A stretch of 10,193 nt of DNA from Gammaproteobacteria bacterium (GCA_003645395.1 QNFC01000041.1:1-10193); one strand, 5' to 3'. Counted from the stretch's first letter, positions 1 to 5,775 are shown. The notes: generated from the sequence alone by a model not told the origin. Program-made: numbers and translations.

Positions 1-288
1 AGGGTTTGAAGATGGAAGCCAGGGAGAAATAAGCTATTGTTTTTCATGCGATATTATCGCATTTTAGGCATCAAAACAGGGCCGGGATTTTCATGCTAAA
101 AGGGCTTAACTTAGTGCCATTCGTATCTGACCCCGATGCCTCTGTTTTCGCTTGATGGTAAACCGATTTTGGCTGAGAAAAATTAAGCTCAAATCTAAAC
201 TGACAGGCATCAATTAAAAACGGGTAACTGTCATATCAGATCTGAGCTACTGCAGCTTAGCAGTGACTAATATTTGATATTTCCAATT
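1..288. other. AT-rich non-coding stretch at the left edge
   Basis: No open frame here has a credible start, ribosome binding site and length. The stretch holds a 17-base palindrome at 46-62, a segment at 107-134 that resembles an insertion-sequence end, and a weak hairpin at 242-260 (7-bp stem with one G-T pair, 5-base loop). That hairpin lies just past the stop of the leftward PEP-CTERM gene. It has no following run of T on that strand, so it is only a poor terminator candidate. AGGCATCAA occurs twice, at 66-74 and 205-213. No gene is called. Confidence 0.6.
46..62. repeat. 17-base palindrome, possible protein-binding site
   Basis: The sequence reads ATGCGATA-T-TATCGCAT: two perfect 8-base arms around one central base. 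As DNA this is the form of a site for a dimeric regulator. As RNA the arms would have to open near the centre to make a loop. No neighbouring gene clearly uses it, since the nearest gene ends at 289 and runs away from it, and whatever lies to the left is outside the window. The symmetry is certain; any function is inference. Confidence 0.4.
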
Positions 289-981
289 CTATGCGACTCT
301 CTTCCGTTTTTTACCAAACCTAAATCCTATAATACCCAGAATACCAAGTCCGAGTAATACCACGGTTGAAGGTTCCGGAACTGTATTTCCTCCCCCGTTT
401 TCTCCCCCCGGTGAGAAGGCAGTAATCAAGCGAGTCCAATCGCCAGGGCTACCAGCGCTCCAACTGATATCTGCACTATTACCGTTGAAGACAGTCGTAT
501 CCCCGCCTTCAAGCCCCCTTAAACCGAAATCGTTATAGTCAAGTCCTGGAAGTCCCAAGAAGTCGCTATCAAAAAGCTCTTGAGTTCCTGTTATGAAAGC
601 GAATATTTGGGAGTCCAATTCGATTGTCCCATTCACCCTACGGTCACTTCCGTTTCCAGGATCCCATTGTAAATAGTGACTCGAAACCACAGTCCCCATC
701 TTAATTATAAAGCCATTACCGTCGGCTTCGACAAAAGATGCTGTTTCGTCAAAAACGCGGTCCACATGAAGATCTTGAGTTAATGTAAAGTTTTGAATTT
801 CGTCCCAGGCCAATAAGATTCCATCATTGGGGTTAGATGTAACGGGGTTTGGTGGAGTGGTCGTAATTTGACATGCATTGGCTCCAGTACAGGTTGGAAA
901 TCCAATAAGCGTTGCGTTTGCAGGTAACAGCCAGAAAGAACAAACCCAGCCACAAAAAAAATGCAATATTGCTTTTTTCAT
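289..981 (-). CDS. PEP-CTERM sorting domain secreted protein
   Basis: Predicted 230-residue exported protein of the PEP-CTERM class, which exosortase processes at the cell envelope, often in exopolysaccharide-producing Gram-negatives. Residues 1-23 form a signal peptide: MKK, a hydrophobic stretch, then LLPANA before the mature chain. The middle (about 24-190) is acidic and aromatic with no catalytic motif I recognise; it includes VSSHYLQWDPG and SPGDWTRLITAF. A Gly/Asn-rich linker leads to V-P-E-P at 201-204, a hydrophobic helix at about 206-222 and the basic tail GKKRKR, the standard tripartite signal. The frame stays open upstream to 1047. I chose the start at 981 because GGAG lies 8 bases before it and the signal peptide begins there. 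No exosortase or polysaccharide gene is in the window. The gene is more AT-rich than the genes to its right. Its role is unknown. Confidence 0.88.
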   Translation of the reverse strand: MKKAILHFFCGWVCSFWLLPANATLIGFPTCTGANACQITTTPPNPVTSNPNDGILLAWDEIQNFTLTQDLHVDRVFDETASFVEADGNGFIIKMGTVVSSHYLQWDPGNGSDRRVNGTIELDSQIFAFITGTQELFDSDFLGLPGLDYNDFGLRGLEGGDTTVFNGNSADISWSAGSPGDWTRLITAFSPGGENGGGNTVPEPSTVVLLGLGILGIIGFRFGKKRKRVA

Positions 982-1041
982 GAGTTTATCTCCAAATTTA
1001 ACTAACGTTGCTTGCTTGGTGGTATTTAAACGCTGATTGTG

Positions 1042-1058
1042 AGGCAATAATTATGCCT
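1042..1058. promoter_or_regulatory. Imperfect palindrome upstream of the PEP-CTERM gene
   Basis: Outer arms AGGCA and TGCCT surround an AT-rich core, 61-77 bases upstream of the chosen PEP-CTERM start, within an AT-rich stretch that is the natural place for its promoter. The symmetry is visible. A regulatory role is inferred from position only, and I could not settle on a -35/-10 pair. Confidence 0.25.
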
Positions 1059-1108
1059 ATATCATAAATTATTGATTTTAAGGGATTTTATTTTTCTTCT
1101 TCAAGGAA

Positions 1109-1174
1109 TTTGACCTCAAGTGTAAAAATAGCTGACAGGAGTTTGACCTCAAGTGTAAAAATAACTGACAGGAG
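1109..1174. repeat. Two tandem copies of a 33-bp repeat
   Basis: Copies at 1109-1141 and 1142-1174 are identical except for one base (TAGCTG in the first, TAACTG in the second). The unit starts TTTGACCTCAAGTG and ends CTGACAGGAG. Read on the minus strand each unit begins CTCCTGTCAG and ends TTGAGGTCAAA. Adjacent near-identical repeats of this size with a TG...CA character recall the multiple terminal repeats bound by transposase in IS21-like elements, so a leftover element end is one explanation. Recent slippage duplication or a pair of protein-binding sites are others. There is no transposase gene beside it. Confidence 0.8.
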
Positions 1175-1271
1175 TTTTGCTGAAGCATTGAAGCAAGGAG
1201 AGAAGAGCAAGCAGAGGGTCTAAATTCAATGCCTCTCTGCCTATCTATTAACCAGACGTCCGAGTCGAAAG

Positions 1272-1308
1272 TGCCAGGTGCGGCAGCTACGGCTATAACG
1301 CCCTGGCA
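1272..1308. repeat. Nested hairpin
   Basis: TGCCAGG at 1272-1278 pairs perfectly with CCTGGCA at 1302-1308. Inside it, GCG with CGC and AGC with GCT can also pair, giving a layered stem with a small terminal loop. The layout suggests structured RNA or a folded single-stranded DNA site. I checked for the integron attC consensus core and did not find it here. Confidence 0.4.
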
Positions 1309-1398
1309 GCACCGCCAAAAAGGAAACGGTTTGTCATATTGGTACAGCGCCCTATTTGAACGAAACCAGGCCCCGCAAGCCGTAAAATGAGCTTGCTT

Positions 1399-1473
1399 TG
1401 TGGGATAGAAGCCGAGCAGGCGGGTGTCCTTTATCCGCCTACTATGGGACTTACACCAACCCGACTATCCACA
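1399..1473 (-). ncRNA. Possible structured RNA segment (three-way junction)
   Basis: TGTGGGATAG (1399-1408) pairs with CTATCCACA (1465-1473) with one bulged base and encloses two hairpins. One is AGGCGG/CCGCCT (1418-1423 with 1435-1440). The other is a short GGG/CCC hairpin around GGTGTAAGT as read on the minus strand. On that strand the loop GGTGT is complementary to ACACC in and next to the other loop, so the two loops could kiss. GGTGTAAGTCC resembles a phrase I associate with domain I of bacterial group II introns. However, no reverse transcriptase, domain V or intron boundary is visible, so this would be at most a fragment. The pairings are seen; the RNA is inferred. Confidence 0.25.
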
Positions 1474-1553
1474 CCCTCCACAGGGGCTACCGCAGTGGGA
1501 CTTCAACAGCGGTTTCATGTGTTCGTTGGCGAGCCATCAAACTTTACCCCGGC

Positions 1554-1619
1554 CTACTCCTGCATCACATCTGACTGGCTGAGGATGTCGGCGTCTACCA
1601 CGTCGTAGTTCTGGCTCAT
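1554..1619 (-). CDS. Very short acidic ORF with a strong ribosome binding site
   Basis: This is a 21-codon frame starting MSQNYDVV and ending DVMQE, preceded by GAGGAGGAG about 6 bases before the ATG, one of the best ribosome binding matches in the window. The frame is also open upstream of this ATG to a stop about 30 codons back, giving a continuous stretch that includes TGTLTIRFEEE. It could therefore equally be the C-terminal remnant of a longer decayed gene, in which case the binding site is just the codons for Glu-Glu-Glu. I recognise no family. Low confidence that it is translated today. Confidence 0.2.
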   Translation of the reverse strand: MSQNYDVVDADILSQSDVMQE

Positions 1620-1648
1620 GCTGCACTCCTCCTCGAAACGGATGGTCA

Positions 1649-1676
1649 GCGTGCCAGTTACTGCTTGCTGGCACGC
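1649..1676. repeat. 9-bp perfect inverted repeat
   Basis: GCGTGCCAG at 1649-1657 and CTGGCACGC at 1668-1676 are separated by 10 bases. No T-run follows on either strand, so it is not a standard intrinsic terminator. It lies upstream of the short minus-strand frame at 1554-1619. Confidence 0.45.
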
Positions 1677-1969
1677 CCACTACCCATACTCAATCAAGGA
1701 TTTCTGCGGCTTTTGGTCCGGTGGTTGTTTGGTCGTTATCGGCTACGGCTTAGATTCAGTTTAACAATCAGAACCCCAGAGCCTGTCGGGGGTGTGATCA
1801 GCCCGCTGCGGTACAGAATTTCCCTGACTCCCAGGGCGATCCTGCGACCGCCTGCAGCTACTGTCAACCAGTTAGCGTGATCGCGATGCGGTTGGTGGAG
1901 GTTAAGTTCTGAGCGTGCTCCCTGGGGCGAAATGTGGGCGTCGGGTTTTTCCAATCCACTTAACCAAAT

Positions 1970-2002
1970 GCGGCAGGGGAAAGCCTCACATTCTCCTGCC
2001 GC
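1970..2002. repeat. 12-bp stem-loop
   Basis: Arms 1970-1981 (GCGGCAGGGGAA) and 1991-2002 (TTCTCCTGCCGC) pair along 12 positions with a single G-T wobble, around a 9-base loop. Neither strand has a T-run after the stem. It lies 123 bases before the start of the dehydrogenase gene, so it could sit in that mRNA leader, or be a REP-like palindrome or the edge of an old element. Confidence 0.5.
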
Positions 2003-2125
2003 CGTGGAAATGCCATGAAATTGAGATGCCTCCCAATATAAAACCAGCTCTGAAAATATTCCTGTATTGTTTGGTGACTGACTGAAAAAATAACGCTATC
2101 TGATGTTCCTGAGGGGGAAGCAGCA

Positions 2126-3109
2126 ATGGGCAAAAGTAACCAGATCACGGTCGTCGGTGCCGGCTTTATGGGCGGCGTTATTGCCCCTGTTTATGCGCAG
2201 CATGGCTACGAAGTTGTGCTCCACGATGCGGACCCGGAGGTGCTCGCCAGTTTTGCCGCGCGCGCCAGGCCAATTGTTGCGAGCCTTATACCGGCCGGTC
2301 CGCAAGCTGACGCTGCGATCACTAAACTGATCGACTCCATACGTCTTGAACAGGACCTTGCTACCGCCGTGGCTGGGTCTTTCCTGGTGCATGAAGTGAT
2401 TCCCGAGCAGTTGCCGCTGAAGCAGGCACTGTTCGAACAGCTGGACGGCCTTTGTCCCGCTGATGTGGTGCTGGGTACCAATACCTCGTCTTTCCGACTC
2501 ACTGATATTTGCAGTGGTGTGCAACACCGTGAGCGGGTTGTTGGTATTCACTACATCACCCCTGCGCACATCGTTAAAGCGGTAGAAGTGATTGTTACCG
2601 ACTTTACTCCGCCAGAGCTTGTCGAGTGGACCCGGCAGTTTTTAGCGTCGATCGACCACGTTGCCATTGTTTGTAAAGAGAGCCCCGGTTTTCTGGTCAA
2701 CCGGCTGCAGGCAGCGATGGTGGCAGAAGCCCACCGCGTGGTGGATGAAGGCCTCGCCAGCCCGCAGGATATCGACAACATGATGCGTCTCAGCCTGGCA
2801 CCGCGCTGGGCGCTTTGGGGGCTCCTCGCTACGGAAGATCTGGTGGTCAACAAACGCACCGTACACGCCAGCATGCGTTACATGAGTGACATGCCAAATT
2901 TCGCCCATTTCGGTGGTACGGCGCTGCTCGATAAAATGATCGATGCCGGGCAGGAAGGGGCAATATCTGGCCAGGGCTGGTACCGCTGGGATGACGGCTA
3001 CGATGCCATCGTCACCGAGCGCGACCATCAGATGAGTCAGTTGCTGGAGTGGCTAGATCAACGCGACGCGATGGCCACGATTGGAATCAAAGAAGAGGGT
3101 GCGTCCTGA
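2126..3109 (+). CDS. 3-hydroxyacyl-CoA dehydrogenase family protein (NAD-dependent)
   Basis: A 327-residue NAD-dependent dehydrogenase that should oxidise a 3-hydroxy acid or 3-hydroxyacyl-CoA in the cytoplasm. The N-terminal Rossmann domain carries G-A-G-F-M-G at 11-16, with Asp34 after the second strand placed to hold the NAD ribose. The catalytic set of the family is complete: Ser121 (TNTSSF), His142 (GIHYITPAHI), Glu154 (KAVEVI) and Asn192 (GFLVNR), with the same spacing as in short-chain 3-hydroxyacyl-CoA dehydrogenase. The helical C-terminal domain follows (about 187-300), present once, with PRWALWGLL where relatives such as carnitine and L-gulonate dehydrogenases have RWAFMGP-like text. 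The exact substrate is therefore open. AGGGGG lies 8 bases before the ATG. The gene stands alone and converges with the sulfurtransferase. Confidence 0.92.
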   Translation: MGKSNQITVVGAGFMGGVIAPVYAQHGYEVVLHDADPEVLASFAARARPIVASLIPAGPQADAAITKLIDSIRLEQDLATAVAGSFLVHEVIPEQLPLKQALFEQLDGLCPADVVLGTNTSSFRLTDICSGVQHRERVVGIHYITPAHIVKAVEVIVTDFTPPELVEWTRQFLASIDHVAIVCKESPGFLVNRLQAAMVAEAHRVVDEGLASPQDIDNMMRLSLAPRWALWGLLATEDLVVNKRTVHASMRYMSDMPNFAHFGGTALLDKMIDAGQEGAISGQGWYRWDDGYDAIVTERDHQMSQLLEWLDQRDAMATIGIKEEGAS

Positions 3110-3244
3110 TGGGGTTAGCTACCTGTTTTCACGGCGTTTGCAGCGGGTGGGTTCTAGTGGTTTGGTTATTGACGGTGGCCGATGCTACAGGAGACTCAAT
3201 ACCTCTGGCCCGGTGTTATCAGGGTCCGCTTTTGAAGGTCAGCT

Positions 3245-4117
3245 TTAAGGCGCGGCACCAAGTTTGAGCGGCAGCGTTTCGTCACGAACCCATTCAGACA
3301 TTGAGCCGTCGTACACGGCGATCTCGCGCTGACCGCATAGCTCGAGCGCAAGGCTGACCATCGTCGCCGATACACCGCCGCCGCAATAGGGAATTACCTG
3401 GTCAGCATTGAGGGCGCCGCTGGCTGCTAGCAGTGGCTTTAACTGATCGGGTGGCAGAAATTCGCCGCTGTCTTGGTCGATCAGGCTGTTATAGAAAACG
3501 TTATGGGTGCCGGGCAGGTGACCGGGGCGGCCGTGTGTGTTGACCTCACCAGAATAGACCTGCGGTGACAGGGCGTTGATGCCCACCGGTTCACCGGATT
3601 CGATCATTGCCAGCATTGCTTCTTTATCAGCCCACATTGCTGGTTGTGGCGAGGCGCCGAGCACCCCTGGCGGATGCGCCGGCGTTACGTCATCTACCGG
3701 TCGGTTTTCCCGGTTCCATTTTTCCCAGCCGCCATCGAGCACGGCGACCTTGTCGAAACCGATGGAGCGCAACATCCACCAGACTCGGGTTGACCACATC
3801 GGCAGGCCGCTGTTGTAGAGCACCACGGTGCTGCTGTCATCAATGCCCTTGGTAGCCATGGTCGCTGCGAAGGTCTCTGCCGGGGGCATCATGTACGGAA
3901 TTGCATTGTCGGGGTCGGAAAGCTCGGCCATGACATCAATGAAGCTGGCCGCTGGAATATGTGCGGCTTGCCATTCGGTGAGACCGCTTTCTGGTAGGTA
4001 GCCAAAGCCATCTGGGTTGGGTTTGAGGGTGATGGTGGTGTCAAAAATACGTAAGTCGTTATCGCCGAGGTGGTCGGCTAACCAGGCAGTGGTGACAAGC
4101 GGTCCGGTAAGTTGCAT
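3245..4117 (-). CDS. Two-domain sulfurtransferase (rhodanese family), divergent active site
   Basis: A 290-residue tandem-rhodanese protein expected to move a sulfane sulfur via a cysteine persulfide, probably in the cytoplasm because no signal peptide is seen. The N-terminal inactive domain (about 8-140) has AHIPAASF and RVWWMLRSIGFDKVAVLDGGWEKW split by the usual spacing. The C-terminal domain (about 160-285) has RPGHLPG and the active loop C-G-G-G-V-S-A-T with Cys245. Compared with 3-mercaptopyruvate sulfurtransferases (loop CGSGVTA), the loop Ser is Gly, the DAR segment of domain 2 reads NAL, and the N-domain text carrying the Asp and His of the catalytic triad (DHMLP in relatives) reads PYMMP. 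It is not a typical thiosulfate enzyme (CRKGVT) either, so the donor is uncertain. GGAG lies 7 bases before the ATG. It diverges from the Rieske oxygenase gene. Confidence 0.9.
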   Translation of the reverse strand: MQLTGPLVTTAWLADHLGDNDLRIFDTTITLKPNPDGFGYLPESGLTEWQAAHIPAASFIDVMAELSDPDNAIPYMMPPAETFAATMATKGIDDSSTVVLYNSGLPMWSTRVWWMLRSIGFDKVAVLDGGWEKWNRENRPVDDVTPAHPPGVLGASPQPAMWADKEAMLAMIESGEPVGINALSPQVYSGEVNTHGRPGHLPGTHNVFYNSLIDQDSGEFLPPDQLKPLLAASGALNADQVIPYCGGGVSATMVSLALELCGQREIAVYDGSMSEWVRDETLPLKLGAAP

Positions 4118-4368
4118 TTGATTTCTCCACAGGATGAGCGACTTTGGATAGGTTTATTCTACGGCGAAATTTCGTTTGGCTCCGTTCTGGAATTTGCGCG
4201 CGCTAACTGGGGTGTGGCCGGGCTAGTTTGGACGTGCCGGGGTGTTCTTAATTGATCGACTCTTAGCGGCAGATAGACGTCATCCCTGTCCGGAACTTGG
4301 CCTGGATCAATTGTTTGACCATTTGTGACCACGGGCCGGGCCGGTTGTGAGATGTTTAGCCTATTGCG

Positions 4369-4384
4369 CTGATCGCACGATCAG
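4369..4384. promoter_or_regulatory. Palindromic operator candidate before the Rieske oxygenase gene
   Basis: CTGATCGCACGATCAG has perfect 7-base arms around a 2-base centre. It ends 27 bases before the oxygenase ATG and lies in the 294-bp region between the divergent sulfurtransferase and oxygenase genes. A further TGATCG is at 4253-4258, inside an AATTGATC/GATCAATT inverted pair (4250-4257 and 4305-4312). Placement close to the ribosome binding site fits a repressor that blocks transcription. No regulator gene is in the window. Confidence 0.45.
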
Positions 4385-4411
4385 TCGTTTTCCGCAGATG
4401 AGGAGGAAACC

Positions 4412-5749
4412 ATGGACCAGCACTACGAACCTGAATTGTTAACCCCGGCCGATCTTGACGACATGTTAATCGATCTGCCCGAGGAGGGCCGCTTTGAGGT
4501 CGGCAGACGAATGTTTGAAGACCCGGCTGTGTTTGACCTGGAAATGCGCCATATTTTTGAGTCCACCTGGATCTACGTTTGTCATGAGAGCCAGGTGCCC
4601 GATCCCCACGATTATTTCGCCGGTCGCATTGGGCTGAATAAGGTGCTGATTACCCGCAATGGTGAAGGCGAGCTTAAGGGTTTTTTGAATAGCTGTACCC
4701 ACCGTGGTTTGCAGTTAACCACGGCTAAAAAGGGTAATAAGAAAAACTTTATGTGTCCCTTCCACGGTTGGGTTTTTAACAGTGACGGTGTTTGCGCGGT
4801 GGATAGTCACGCCGACGGAGCCTATAGCGACTCTTTTGACCAGCAGGGTCACAACCTGGTGTCGGTCGCCAAACTGGAGAGTTATCGGGGGTTTGTCTTC
4901 GCCAGCCTGAGCGCGGATGTGCCTACCCTGACGGAGTTTTTGGGTGGCGCGGCGATTGCGCTTGATATGTTTGCTGATCAGTCGGAAGAGGGGCTGGAGG
5001 TGCTCAAGGGCGAGATTCGCTACTCCTCTCGGGCGAACTGGAAAACCCAGCTGGAGAATATCGACGGTTACCATTTTTTCCCCACGCACATGAGCTATAT
5101 CGGCCTGATCCAGAAGCGCATGGAAGAGGATAATCCGACCGTACAGACGATTGATGCAACGGCAATGGCCAGCATGCCCGGCGGGGCCTATGAGTTTGAG
5201 AACGGCCACTGCATGAACTGGACGTTTATGCCCAATGGCGATGAGCGGCCCCTGGGGTTTCAGCGTGAGCAGATTGAAAAGCAATTTGGCGCGGAGAAAA
5301 GTCGCTGGATGATTGACCATGTGCGTAATGCGATTATTTATCCCAGCGTGTTGTTTATGGATCAGTCGTCGAGCACGATTCGTCTGGTTCACCCGGTTAG
5401 CGCCACTGAATCATTGATAGAAATTTATTGCCTTGCGCCTAAAGGCGAGCCTGCCGAGGCGCGCGAACGGCGCATCCGTCAGTACGAGGATTTCCTTGGC
5501 CCGGCAGGGCTGGCCACCACCGATGACCAGAGTCTGTTCGAGGCCTGTCAACGGGGCGTGATGAGTAGCCAGATTCCGATGATGCATGGTTATGGCCGAG
5601 GGGTTGAGCGTATTAAGCCGGGCACGGACAGCGCCGGCAAAGCGGTGGGTATTGATGCGATGACCCACAGCGATATCAACGACGAGGCGATGATTCATGG
5701 CTCTTACCGGGTCTGGAAAGAGATGATGGCAAAAGGGCTTGCCAGCTAA
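4412..5749 (+). CDS. Aromatic ring-hydroxylating dioxygenase, large (alpha) subunit, BenA/AntA type
   Basis: A 445-residue catalytic subunit of a Rieske non-heme iron oxygenase, which normally adds both atoms of O2 to an aromatic acid using electrons passed through its 2Fe-2S centre. The Rieske motif is intact: Cys95-x-His97, 17 residues, Cys115-x2-His118 (CTH and CPFH). The iron site follows in NIDGYHFFPTH: Asp218 as the bridging residue, His221 and His226 as ligands. The third ligand is probably Asp371 or Asp372 (TTDDQSLFEACQRG). Length and text throughout (HESQVPDPHDYF, GQ/EQ-like GLEVLKG, RRIRQYEDF) match benzoate and anthranilate 1,2-dioxygenase large subunits. AGGAGG lies 5 bases before the ATG. 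No beta subunit or reductase gene is adjacent; both neighbours run the other way. The substrate could be another aromatic or cyclic acid. Confidence 0.93.
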   Translation: MDQHYEPELLTPADLDDMLIDLPEEGRFEVGRRMFEDPAVFDLEMRHIFESTWIYVCHESQVPDPHDYFAGRIGLNKVLITRNGEGELKGFLNSCTHRGLQLTTAKKGNKKNFMCPFHGWVFNSDGVCAVDSHADGAYSDSFDQQGHNLVSVAKLESYRGFVFASLSADVPTLTEFLGGAAIALDMFADQSEEGLEVLKGEIRYSSRANWKTQLENIDGYHFFPTHMSYIGLIQKRMEEDNPTVQTIDATAMASMPGGAYEFENGHCMNWTFMPNGDERPLGFQREQIEKQFGAEKSRWMIDHVRNAIIYPSVLFMDQSSSTIRLVHPVSATESLIEIYCLAPKGEPAEARERRIRQYEDFLGPAGLATTDDQSLFEACQRGVMSSQIPMMHGYGRGVERIKPGTDSAGKAVGIDAMTHSDINDEAMIHGSYRVWKEMMAKGLAS

Positions 5750-5775
5750 TTGGCTCAGTTGTTTAACCAGGTTGA

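Larger units (their letters stand above)
982..2125. other. Long intergenic region without a convincing gene, rich in hairpins
   Basis: About 1.1 kb separates the PEP-CTERM gene from the dehydrogenase. The AT-rich left end (982-1108) presumably holds the PEP-CTERM promoter. Then come a 33-bp tandem repeat (1109-1174), a nested hairpin (1272-1308), a possible three-way junction (1399-1473), a 21-codon frame with a strong ribosome binding site (1554-1619, minus), a 9-bp inverted repeat (1649-1676) and a 12-bp stem-loop (1970-2002). At 1665-1955 several frames on both strands are open together for 50-70 codons and none stands out. One lacks an ATG (1754-1912, plus) but has a C-x2-C...C-x2-C spacing. 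The most likely reading is decayed mobile DNA or a structured RNA. I cannot name the element. Confidence 0.5.

Noticed and set aside
1387..1608. 73-codon plus-strand ORF
   Set aside because: Low-complexity Thr/Ser-rich translation, no ribosome binding site, and it overlaps the better-supported hairpin structures.
1665..1880. 71-codon plus-strand ORF rich in Arg and Leu
   Set aside because: Overlaps open frames on both strands, no ribosome binding site, and Arg/Leu-rich text typical of a chance frame in GC-richer DNA.
1759..1964. Integron attC-like core sites (GTTTAAC at 1759, GTTAAGT at 1901, ACTTAAC at 1958)
   Set aside because: They match the loose 7-base consensus, but the order and the missing palindromic inner sites do not form an attC fold. 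These short degenerate motifs are expected by chance.
1960..2148. 62-codon minus-strand ORF
   Set aside because: It overlaps the 5' end of the well-supported dehydrogenase gene and resembles no family.
3109..3267. 52-codon plus-strand ORF overlapping the dehydrogenase stop (ATG sharing a base with TGA), with a hydrophobic start MGLATCFHGVC
   Set aside because: It has no ribosome binding site of its own beyond coupling, no recognisable family, and it runs into the antisense of the sulfurtransferase 3' end. More likely chance than a gene.
4715..5392. 225-codon minus-strand ORF inside the Rieske oxygenase gene
   Set aside because: Shadow frame: the opposite strand encodes an oxygenase with complete Rieske and iron motifs, and the minus-strand product resembles nothing.
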